Shown in pieces: positions 42,207-49,567 of a DNA stretch of 64,000 bases (its first letter is position 1; the number at the start of each line of letters is the position of its first letter). The translations under genes were made by a program, and so were the position numbers. Under the pieces are notes generated by a model, which saw only the letters and a program-made list of their open reading frames with translations, was not told the DNA's origin and searched no databases. The DNA comes from Pseudomonas sp. W4I3 (GTDB lineage Bacteria > Pseudomonadota > Gammaproteobacteria > Pseudomonadales > Pseudomonadaceae), in contig NZ_JAUSXS010000001.1 of NCBI RefSeq assembly GCF_030816195.1, positions 767,501-831,500 on the forward strand, in the 5' to 3' direction.

Positions 42207-43430
42207 TCATGCGATCAGCTGCGTTTCAAACCGGGAGCATACCGTGGAAAGCATGCCGGCATCGGCACCGCTGCAGCCTGCCGCCTCAAAAAAACCGGAG
42301 GCTTCTCGCACGACGGCATATACGTCAGTGACGATGGATCTTGCTTCATCCATCCCCAACCCAAAGCGCTCAGGCGTACTCAGCAAATTGCTGATAGACG
42401 ATACCCTTCCCTCATTCCCGATGATGAGCGCCTGCAAGCCTAGTTGCGTTGGGTGGGGCAGTACGTCGAATACTGGCGCAAGCGAGTAGCCCGACGAGCT
42501 GGTCAAAAGTAGTCCGGTTTGTTTCAGGTGGTCGTCGCTATTTCCGATGAGCACATTGAACGCCATACGCCGGTAAAGCTCACGCATGTCGAGCGTTGCA
42601 TCGTCGCTGACCTTCTTCAAAACGTCCGCGATTCTGGAATAGGAAACGTCACTATCAACCGCGCCAACGCGCATTCTCGGCTTCTCGACGCTCACCAAAG
42701 AGTTACAGCTGACATAGTGCTCGCGCCCCGTTCCTTCATGCCGGTCAAAACGCTCGACCATCAACACCGGTCTGCCGGCTACCTCGACCAACTTGTGCCC
42801 CGCTGCCGGTAGACCCGCCGCGTTCGCCATTTGCAGGCTGGCAAATTCAGCACGGGGCTGATCGAAAACATCGTCGCTGCGGCCGAACTTGGCAATCCAT
42901 TCCTTACCTTCATGAGTCACGGTGACCTTGGGTCTGGCGCCGCCCATAGAGCTTCCGAACTCGAATAGCCGTGCGATTTCCGCAGGGAGGTCCACATCGC
43001 CTTTCTCCACTTGATCGAGGCCCACCATGATTTTTTCGAGATCTTCAAATTGTGGCGGCTTGTGCAGGGTAGGTAACAGATGGCGCGAAGCACTGAAAAG
43101 CAGGCAACCAACCCCGGCACCCCGCGAGGCAAGCAGCCATTCGATGTCGTTTTGCGGATGCTGTTTGTGGGTGGCCAGCAGAACACGCCGGCCCCAATTG
43201 TCCGGAGTGGCGTCGTCAAGCACCCCAAACATGCGCGTGGAGGAATACTGGTTGGGGGTCAGTGGCAAATTCAGCGGGTCAATCGCGAATGCGTTGGGCC
43301 GCGCGAGCCAGCTGTTCGCGTAGCGAAAAACGAACCCGCCCCCGTACATGGCCACTTCACCGACGGGAACCGGATCACCGAATGAGTGAGCCGAAAAAAC
43401 AAATGCATTACCAATCGGCTTCCAGGACAT
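42207..43430 (-). CDS. hipA: HipA-like serine/threonine kinase toxin
   Basis: 407-aa HipA-family protein: an N-terminal subdomain, SSMGGARPKV nucleotide-binding loop, and the kinase core AFNVLIGNSDDHLKQTG followed by LAPVFDVLP. HipA toxins phosphorylate translation factors (glutamyl-tRNA synthetase in E. coli) and cause growth arrest. In E. coli HipA the catalytic motif is D309-x-H-x-K-N314; here the last position is Gln, so metal binding may be altered. The ATG at 43430 is chosen because GGAGACCCTC precedes it; it overlaps the 3' end of hipB by 23 bp, giving antitoxin-first order and coupled translation. Confidence 0.87.
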   Translation of the reverse strand: MSWKPIGNAFVFSAHSFGDPVPVGEVAMYGGGFVFRYANSWLARPNAFAIDPLNLPLTPNQYSSTRMFGVLDDATPDNWGRRVLLATHKQHPQNDIEWLLASRGAGVGCLLFSASRHLLPTLHKPPQFEDLEKIMVGLDQVEKGDVDLPAEIARLFEFGSSMGGARPKVTVTHEGKEWIAKFGRSDDVFDQPRAEFASLQMANAAGLPAAGHKLVEVAGRPVLMVERFDRHEGTGREHYVSCNSLVSVEKPRMRVGAVDSDVSYSRIADVLKKVSDDATLDMRELYRRMAFNVLIGNSDDHLKQTGLLLTSSSGYSLAPVFDVLPHPTQLGLQALIIGNEGRVSSISNLLSTPERFGLGMDEARSIVTDVYAVVREASGFFEAAGCSGADAGMLSTVCSRFETQLIA

Positions 43431-43767
43431 GAGGGTCTCCTTCTGTGCGAATTCGGTCAGGCTCACGGGCGAGGCTCAGGGTAATCCCCACTTGGTCAAG
43501 GTCTGGCGATGCGATGCTCGCCATCCCTTCCTCCAGGTCCATCGCGCTGAGCACATTCATCAGTACACCGAGGGATACACCGGCTTCGCCCTGTCTCAGC
43601 CGTTGATACGTCTGCCGGGTGATGCCCGCGCGACTGCATATCGTGGAAATCTTCAGCCGACGACGAACACGGGCTATTTCGATACCGTTTCCAATACCTT
43701 TCATCAGCTCATCGCTTCGCTCTGAGATGTACCCTTTGTGGGCGTTGGGCTTTTTATTGGATTGCAT
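43408..43767 (-). CDS. hipB: HipB-like Xre antitoxin/regulator
   Basis: 119-aa DNA-binding protein with a Cro/C1-type helix-turn-helix (about residues 27-85: ARVRRRLKISTICSRAGI then TRQTYQRLRQGE). It should neutralise HipA and repress the operon. The C-terminal tail after the HTH (about 35 residues) is longer than in the shortest HipB proteins. The start codon at 43767 lies inside the left outer arm of a large nested palindrome, which supports autoregulation by operator binding. Confidence 0.86.
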   Translation of the reverse strand: MQSNKKPNAHKGYISERSDELMKGIGNGIEIARVRRRLKISTICSRAGITRQTYQRLRQGEAGVSLGVLMNVLSAMDLEEGMASIASPDLDQVGITLSLAREPDRIRTEGDPHVLEADW

Positions 43768-43808
43768 GATATATCAACCTTTAATTGGCTAAAGGTAACT
43801 TATATCAT
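43766..43808. promoter_or_regulatory. Nested palindromic operator of hipBA
   Basis: Outer arms ATGATATA (43766-43773) and TATATCAT (43801-43808) enclose inner arms ACCTTTA (43777-43783) and TAAAGGT (43790-43796) around ATTGGC. All arms are perfect. The left outer arm overlaps the hipB start codon. The position fits a HipB operator covering the promoter; binding itself is inferred. Confidence 0.65.
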
Positions 43809-43862
43809 CCATATTGTTTAATCCAGTTTGAGAAATATCCAGCTCGATGCGAATGCCAGTCC

Positions 43863-43963
43863 CTGTAGGAGCGAGCTTGCTCGCGAAAGCCTTCCAGGCA
43901 ACGCGTTCATTCTGGATAGACGCGCAGGCCCTGAGTTCTTCGCGAGCAAGCTCGCTCCTACAG
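43863..43963. repeat. Palindromic repeat, second REP family
   Basis: CTGTAGGAGCGAGCTTGCTC with its inverted partner ending GAGCAAGCTCGCTCCTACAG, about 100 bp across. It belongs to a different family from the GTGGGAGGGGG elements; another copy is at 54981-55080, and their spacers share an ACGCG / TTCA-like core. Confidence 0.85.
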
Positions 43964-43987
43964 AGAAGCATTCGGCTCAATGCCGAT

Positions 43988-44692
43988 CTAAGGGTTTTGC
44001 AAGAACACCACATACCCCCGAAACCACTCGCTCCCCTGCAAATATCCCGGCGCTTGCCACTCCCCGCCCTGAATCAGGCCAACCTTGAACGGCACGCCCA
44101 GCCGGTTCATCCGGGGCAGATACGCGGCGTAGTCGGGAATGCTGTGGCGGCCTTGATAGGTTTGCACCACCACTTCGTCCACCACGCCTTTGAGTTGGGC
44201 GATGGCGGTGGGGTCGGCGTTGCTGCTCCAGTCCATCAGGCCGGTGATGCTCAAGCGCAGGTCAGCCGGCAGGCGGTGGCGCAGATCGCGCAGGAAGGCG
44301 GCGTATTCGTGCAGGTATTGGGTGCGAGCGTCGAAGTCGATCTGGATGCCGACCACCGGGTTGCCCGCCTCACGCCAGCGTTGTACCTGGCCGAGCAGTT
44401 GGGTGTAGACCTGTTCCGGCCATCGCAGGGTGTGGGCGCGGTACACCACCCAGATGTCGCCCTGGGTGATACGCGGCACGCTCATGCCCTGAGCGATCAG
44501 GCGCACACCGCGTTGCGGTGCGCGGCGTGTGGAGTTGATCTGGCCCTGGAGGATGTACAGCGTTCTGGCCTGCTTGATCACCGGCTGGGGCGCAACGCCG
44601 CTCCACAGCCAGAAGGCGTCGTAGTCGCGAGCGTCAACGGCGCCAAAGGCCGGGCTTGCCAGCAACAGCAGGCCCAGCCACAGGGTTTTCAC
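43988..44692 (-). CDS. DUF3142-like exported protein
   Basis: 234-aa protein with a signal peptide (KTLWLGLLLLASPAFGA) and a body that looks like a TIM-barrel of the DUF3142 family: WLWSGVAP near the start, VVGIQIDFDARTQYL with acidic residues as in glycoside-hydrolase-like barrels, then LSITGLMDW and VVVQTYQGR. The function is unknown; the acidic strand ends suggest a possible hydrolase, which is inference. The GTG at 44692 overlaps the upstream stop as GTGA, so the two are coupled; an in-frame GTG at 44719 is less likely because it would lengthen the signal peptide. Confidence 0.75.
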   Translation of the reverse strand: MKTLWLGLLLLASPAFGAVDARDYDAFWLWSGVAPQPVIKQARTLYILQGQINSTRRAPQRGVRLIAQGMSVPRITQGDIWVVYRAHTLRWPEQVYTQLLGQVQRWREAGNPVVGIQIDFDARTQYLHEYAAFLRDLRHRLPADLRLSITGLMDWSSNADPTAIAQLKGVVDEVVVQTYQGRHSIPDYAAYLPRMNRLGVPFKVGLIQGGEWQAPGYLQGSEWFRGYVVFLQNP

Positions 44693-46851
44693 CAGTAATA
44701 CTGCAGCGATTTGCCCCACTGGCTATCGGCGAAACCGGTCTTGAGCTGACGGAACCAGCCCTTGCGCACGGCGGGTGCCACATCTTCGCCGCCGCAGCTG
44801 TTGTAGCCGGCCGGCGCGTAGCAATTGATCGCGCGAAACAGTGCGTAAGCCTTGTCGGTTTTCGCGGCCTTGGGGTTGGCGATCACCTGCTTGTAGCCGT
44901 CCAGGCGCGAGAAAGTTTCACCTTTGAACTCCGAGGCGGTGCCGCCAAGGCTGCCGGTGGCGCGGGCTTGTTCCAGCGGCATGCCGTCCAGGCCATTGCG
45001 CAGGATGAATTCACCCAGGCAGTTGAGGGCTTGCGGGTTTTTCGCCTCGCTCTGCAAGGCGGCAGCGGTTTGCGCGATGCTGGGGCAGGCGTAGCCGGAT
45101 TCGGCTTTATCACCGTTCCACTGGAACAGCGTCAGGCTCTGCCCGCTGCTGTAGGTGTAACCCAGGCTGGTGCCAAGTTTGTCTTCAGACAGCGAGGCTT
45201 GCTTGAGGTCGTCGGCGAACGTGGCGAACTGGCCGTGCAGCAGGTCCTTGTACAGCAGCACGAATTGCGCGGTCTGGCGTTCAGTCGGGTCGCTGGCCTT
45301 GGCGATCTGCTGGCGCAGCAGGTCGGGCCCGGCGACGTTGCGCAGCAGGATGTAGCGCACCTGCCTGGCACTGATCGGCGAGTCGGCGGCGAACACCTTG
45401 GCCAACTGGCCGCTGCGCTCGTAGTTCATCGCCAGCGCCAGCTCCAGTTGGTCGCGTTGCAACGGTTGCTTGGCCAGCGGCAGCAGTTGCAGCCACAGCG
45501 CTTCGGCGCCTTTCCAGTCTTGCTTGGCTTCCATGGCCAGGGCGCGCAGGGTTTGCTGGCTGAAGGCAAAGTAATCCAGGTTAGACGGCACATCCGTCGG
45601 CAGGTGCTTGAGCGCAGCGTCTGGCTGATGCTCCACGTACAGCGCATACGCCGCTTGCAGGTAGTCGAACAGGGCCGGCTCGTTGGCGAAGGTGCTCTTT
45701 TGTTTATCGAGGTCTTCGCGGCTCAACAGCGGCGGGGTGTGAGCGCGCATGGCCATCAGGTCGTTGACCAGTTGCAGCATCGGGCTGTTCGCCGCCGGGT
45801 TGCGGGCCATCAGCAATTTAAGGTCGGCTTCTTCCACCAACGCGTCCAGACTGACATTGCGCTGGGCCTCGGTGGCCTCGGTGAACTGCCAGGTGAAGTC
45901 TTCGGCGAGTTTGGTCTGGTCATTCGCCAGCCAATGCACGCGGCGCAGCAGGCCATGGGCGGACGCCACGTAAGCGCCTTGTGGGTAAGTTTTCAGGTAG
46001 CCGAGAAAGCCTTCTTCGGCGTCGCTCAGCGCGGACTTATCCACCTGCTCGCGCTGGGGCATGCCGTATTCGTCGAACGCTTGGGCCTGGGCCTGGTTCA
46101 GCGAGGTGCGCGCGGTCATGTACAGCGCAGTTTCCTTCAGCCAGGGCACCTCGCTGGTCGAGGCGGCGGCGAAACCGCGCTCGGCGTTACCGAAGCGGCC
46201 GCCGTAGAAATCAGCGGCGGCCTGCAGATACGTGCGAAACAGTTGGGCGTTGGCCGAAGGGGTCAACTGCGCGTCCACCACCTGCGCGTCGCCGTCACAG
46301 GTGGTCAGCAGCTGTAAACGGGCTCTGACCAGCACGTCGCGCTCGGCGGGCGGCATGTCGGCTTTGATCACCTGGCTGATAAACGCTGTGGCGCTGTCGT
46401 CATCATTGCTGCGGCAGCGGCTGCCTTCGCCACTGAGGAAGGCTTGGCCTGCGGTTGTGTAGTCCTCACGCTTGATGCCCAGCGGCTGAAGCAGGGTGTC
46501 GAGTTCGGCGGTGCGCGAATCGTCGGCTTGGTTATCCGGTTCATCCTCGCCGGCCGGAATCGGAACCAGGCGGTACACCGGAAACGGCACCGGGCCGAAA
46601 CCCTGGGCCAGGTCGTCTTCGCCCAAGGCATTGGGCGCCAGTGGCGCGGTTTTCTTGTCGGCCAGCAACAGGCGCAGGTTGACCCGGCTGTCGTTGCCTG
46701 GGCTGAGGAAGGGCTGGTTGCTGCAGGGTTCAAGACTGTCACGCGACACCCGCCAATCGGGGTAGCACGAGTCGTCGGAACTGGCCTGGGCTGCCAGGGG
46801 AATACCGGCCAGCAGGGCCAGAGCCAGAGGTGACAGCAAACCGATGCGCAT
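44689..46851 (-). CDS. Exported repeat-rich protein of unknown function
   Basis: 720-aa protein with a clear signal peptide (ending AAQASSDD) and cysteines near the mature N terminus (SCYPDW, PCSNQP). The long helical middle, with pairs such as LLTTCDGDAQVVD, FAAASTSEVPWLKETALYM and QDWKGAEALWLQLLPLAKQP, looks like TPR-like repeats; the C terminus has more Cys (YACPSI, ALNCLGEF, NCYAPAGYNSCGGED), perhaps disulfides. It probably acts in the periplasm or outer membrane as a scaffold. The overlap with the DUF3142 gene points to a joint role. No family name is assigned with confidence. Confidence 0.75.
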   Translation of the reverse strand: MRIGLLSPLALALLAGIPLAAQASSDDSCYPDWRVSRDSLEPCSNQPFLSPGNDSRVNLRLLLADKKTAPLAPNALGEDDLAQGFGPVPFPVYRLVPIPAGEDEPDNQADDSRTAELDTLLQPLGIKREDYTTAGQAFLSGEGSRCRSNDDDSATAFISQVIKADMPPAERDVLVRARLQLLTTCDGDAQVVDAQLTPSANAQLFRTYLQAAADFYGGRFGNAERGFAAASTSEVPWLKETALYMTARTSLNQAQAQAFDEYGMPQREQVDKSALSDAEEGFLGYLKTYPQGAYVASAHGLLRRVHWLANDQTKLAEDFTWQFTEATEAQRNVSLDALVEEADLKLLMARNPAANSPMLQLVNDLMAMRAHTPPLLSREDLDKQKSTFANEPALFDYLQAAYALYVEHQPDAALKHLPTDVPSNLDYFAFSQQTLRALAMEAKQDWKGAEALWLQLLPLAKQPLQRDQLELALAMNYERSGQLAKVFAADSPISARQVRYILLRNVAGPDLLRQQIAKASDPTERQTAQFVLLYKDLLHGQFATFADDLKQASLSEDKLGTSLGYTYSSGQSLTLFQWNGDKAESGYACPSIAQTAAALQSEAKNPQALNCLGEFILRNGLDGMPLEQARATGSLGGTASEFKGETFSRLDGYKQVIANPKAAKTDKAYALFRAINCYAPAGYNSCGGEDVAPAVRKGWFRQLKTGFADSQWGKSLQYYW

Positions 46852-47029
46852 AACGTTTCCTTGATCCTGGGTCCTTGGAGGACGGCAATCATAGCCTGAT
46901 CCGACAAGCGCTTCGGTGAAGGCCTACGCAAATTGCTGATTTGTCCGATTCCGGCAGCCAATCCAGGGCTTTTGGCCTAGAGTGGCGCTGGTGTGCGTAG
47001 GCAATCAGAGCAATGCCAGGGGAATTGAG

Positions 47030-48610
47030 GTGCGTCGGTCTGTGGTAGAGCAAAACGAAAATATCCGGGCCGTGCCTGCTTTGAATCGCCTGACCTGGGA
47101 GGGCGCGGGTTGGCTCAGCCGCCTCTGGTGGGTGCCGGTCCTGGCACTGGCCATTGCCCTGCGGTTTTACCACCTGACCTCGGCGGCCATCTGGGGGGAC
47201 GAAGGCTCAAGCCTGTTGCTCAGCGAATACGCGGCGACTGACCTGTGGTTTCACGCCGCCCACGATGTGCACCCGCCGCTGTATTTTCTGCTGCTGCGCG
47301 GCTGGATCGAGGTGTTTGGCGACAGCATCGGGTCGATCAGAAGCATGAGCGCGATCCCCGGTGCCGTTGTGGTGGGCCTGGGTATCTGGCTGACGCAGCA
47401 ACTGTCTACCCGTCGCGCCGCAGTGCTGGCCGGCCTCCTGCTGGCGCTGCTGCCCACCGCGGTGCGCTACAGCCAGGAAGTGCGCATGTATTCGCTGCTC
47501 GGCGTCTGGCTGCTGGGCGCTACGCTGGCGCTGGTGTACTGGATGCGCCAGCCCGAACGCACGCGTTATCTGGCCGCTTATGTGGTGCTGATGAGCGCAG
47601 GTTTCTACACCCATTACTTCACCGCGCTGTGCGTGCTGGTGCATTGGGCGTACCTGGGGTTGCAGCCGCCTGGCCAACGTTTGATTACGCGTAAGGCATG
47701 GTGGCTGGCCAACGTCACGATTGTGCTGTTGTACCTGCCCTGGCTACCCAACCTTTTGAACCTGGTGCAGCACGTCGACCAGCTCAAGGTGGGCGGCGAC
47801 ATTGGCTGGGAAGATCCGGTCAATCTGCTGTCCCTGCCGTCGATGATCTGGCAGTTCCTGTTGCAGGATGAAGCGGTTGAAGTCTGGCCGCCGCTGTTCT
47901 GGCTTTTTCCGTTGCTGTTGGTTGCAGTGGTTGCAATCACTGCCTGGCACTTCCGGCCGGCGCGCCTGCTGGCGCTGTTTTTCCTGTTGCCGTTGCTGCT
48001 GGTGTATGGGGTTTCGTTTATATCGCCGGTGTTTATCGAGCGTTATCTCACGGTGTACGCCTTGGGCTTGCCGATCCTCATTGCGCTTGCCATCGACCGC
48101 CTGCCGTCACGCCTGGCATGGCTGGGTGCGGCACTGTTTGTGCTGGTTGCCGGCGTGGAGTTGTTGGGGTTGAAGAATACGTTCACGGTGGATGAACAGG
48201 ACCAGTTCAACGTGCCGGTGGAGTTCATCAATCGCAATTACCAGGAAGACGATCGGATCGTGCTCAGCGACATGCTGTGGTACCTGAGCTACGTGTATTA
48301 CGACCAGACCGATGCCCAGTTGCAGCTGTTCACACCGCCCAAGCCCGACGGAACCTCGACCCGGCCGAATGCCTATGGTTTTGGCACGCTGGTGGACCAG
48401 GACGGTGGGCGCATCTACCTCGATCATTTGTCGGCACTGCCCGCCGACACCCGCCGGGTGTGGCTGGTCAGCAGCAACGAAGCGCCCGATGAATTCGCGC
48501 CGCTGCCAGACGGCTGGCGCGAACTCAGCCGCCAGGAGGGCGGCGGGGCGAGGGCAAGGTTGTTCGTGCTGTGCAACGCACCCGCGCCGCAACCTGAAGG
48601 CTGCCGCTAG
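47030..48610 (+). CDS. Membrane glycosyltransferase, GT39/ArnT-like
   Basis: 526-aa polytopic inner-membrane protein. After a cytoplasmic tail, helix 1 leads into FYHLTSAAIWGDEGSSLLL, the acidic first-loop motif of PMT/ArnT-type GT-C transferases, followed by DVHPPLYFLLLRG, also typical. About 10-12 helices are expected, with a soluble C-terminal part after residue 390. Such enzymes take lipid-linked sugars and add them to lipids or proteins in the periplasm; acceptor and donor are unknown here. GTG 47030 is used because AGGGGA lies seven bases upstream. It is divergent from the exported-protein pair across a 178-bp gap. Confidence 0.83.
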   Translation: MRRSVVEQNENIRAVPALNRLTWEGAGWLSRLWWVPVLALAIALRFYHLTSAAIWGDEGSSLLLSEYAATDLWFHAAHDVHPPLYFLLLRGWIEVFGDSIGSIRSMSAIPGAVVVGLGIWLTQQLSTRRAAVLAGLLLALLPTAVRYSQEVRMYSLLGVWLLGATLALVYWMRQPERTRYLAAYVVLMSAGFYTHYFTALCVLVHWAYLGLQPPGQRLITRKAWWLANVTIVLLYLPWLPNLLNLVQHVDQLKVGGDIGWEDPVNLLSLPSMIWQFLLQDEAVEVWPPLFWLFPLLLVAVVAITAWHFRPARLLALFFLLPLLLVYGVSFISPVFIERYLTVYALGLPILIALAIDRLPSRLAWLGAALFVLVAGVELLGLKNTFTVDEQDQFNVPVEFINRNYQEDDRIVLSDMLWYLSYVYYDQTDAQLQLFTPPKPDGTSTRPNAYGFGTLVDQDGGRIYLDHLSALPADTRRVWLVSSNEAPDEFAPLPDGWRELSRQEGGGARARLFVLCNAPAPQPEGCR

Positions 48611-48642
48611 ACTTTCCCCAACCTGCTTATGAGGAGTGCACC

Positions 48643-48888
48643 ATGGAATCGCCTGTACACAGCCTGCCAGCTTTGTTCAAACAGCTGGGCCTGCCGGATG
48701 ACCCGGTCAGTATCGAGCAATTTGTGGCGGTTCATTCACCCCTCAAGCCCGAGTTGAAACTGGCGGATGCGTTTTTCTGGAGCGACAGCCAGAGGGCGTT
48801 TTTGCGCGAGGAAATTCTGGAGGACGCGGATTGGGCAGTGGTGGTGGATGAGTTGAATGTGATGTTGCGGGGCGGGCGAGGCGGTTAA
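48643..48888 (+). CDS. DUF2789 family small protein
   Basis: 81-aa acidic protein matching the DUF2789 pattern: LPALFKQLGLPDDPVSIEQF, then KLADAFFWSDSQRAFLREEI and a DADWAVVVDELN end. Function unknown. AGGAG stands seven bases before its ATG, 32 bp after the glycosyltransferase gene. Confidence 0.85.
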   Translation: MESPVHSLPALFKQLGLPDDPVSIEQFVAVHSPLKPELKLADAFFWSDSQRAFLREEILEDADWAVVVDELNVMLRGGRGG

Positions 48889-48908
48889 AAAGATGATCGT
48901 CCCCCGCT

Positions 48909-48999
48909 ATGTGGGAGGGGGCTTGCCCCCGATAGCGGTGGGTCAGTCAGCAGGTTATCGCCTGTTTCACCGCAATCGGGAGCAAGCCCCCTCCCACAT
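48909..48999. repeat. REPIN-type palindrome
   Basis: ATGTGGGAGGGGGCTTGCCC at the left and an inverted partner ending CCCCCTCCCACAT, with internal GATAGCGGTG / CACCGCAATC. It follows the DUF2789 gene. Confidence 0.87.
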
Positions 49000-49088
49000 T
49001 TCTTCTACAGTGTTGTCACCCAATCACTCCACTTATCCGCGAAAGTGTTTCAAAACTTGACGATCCTACCGTCATCCACCATATTGAT

Positions 49089-49104
49089 AGTTAGCAAACT
49101 AACT
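49089..49104. promoter_or_regulatory. MarR-type operator upstream of the efflux operon
   Basis: AGTTAG CAAA CTAACT is a perfect 6-bp dyad with a 4-base centre, ending 17 bp before the MarR start codon. Size and position fit a MarR-family autoregulatory site. Confidence 0.6.
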
Positions 49105-49120
49105 GTATGCGAACGATCCC

Positions 49121-49567
49121 GTGCCTCATTCCCTCGAACTACTCCAGATGAACCTCAGCAGCAGCATGGTGGTGGGCGCCCGTAACTGGCGCAAAATCTG
49201 CCAGACCACGCTGGTGAGCTATGGCATTTCCGAAGCCTGCGCCGTGCCGCTGTTGATGATCGGTCGTCTGGGCGACGGTGTGCACCAGGTCAAGGTGGCC
49301 CAGGCTTCCGGTATGGAAAGCCCGTCGCTGGTGCGTCTGCTCGACCGGCTCTGCAATGACGGCTATGTATGCCGCACCGAAGACCTCCACGACCGTCGCG
49401 CCAAGGCCCTGAGTCTCACCGAGCGCGGCCGTGAGCTGGTGCAGGCGGTGGAAGCGCAACTGGTGCGCCTGCGCAAGGAAGTCCTGGTGGATATCGCCGC
49501 CACGGACCTGGAAGCCGCACTGCGTGTGCTGCGGGCCTTCGAAGCGGCCGAGGCGGTTACGCCTTGA
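49121..49567 (+). CDS. MarR family transcriptional regulator
   Basis: 148-aa winged-helix repressor. The recognition region QVKVAQASGMESPSLVRLLD and the wing TEDLHDRRAKALSLTERG are clear. It is the first gene of a five-gene operon; its stop overlaps the FUSC start by TTGA. It probably represses the operon through the palindrome at 49089-49104 and is relieved by an aromatic compound, as for AaeR-like or MarR systems (inference). GTG 49121 is assumed; ATG 49148 would shorten it by nine residues. Confidence 0.87.
   Translation: MPHSLELLQMNLSSSMVVGARNWRKICQTTLVSYGISEACAVPLLMIGRLGDGVHQVKVAQASGMESPSLVRLLDRLCNDGYVCRTEDLHDRRAKALSLTERGRELVQAVEAQLVRLRKEVLVDIAATDLEAALRVLRAFEAAEAVTP

Noticed and set aside
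44656..46317. Plus-strand frame of about 550 codons opposite the exported-protein pair
   Set aside because: The minus-strand products have signal peptides and coupled starts; the plus frame has no recognisable motif.
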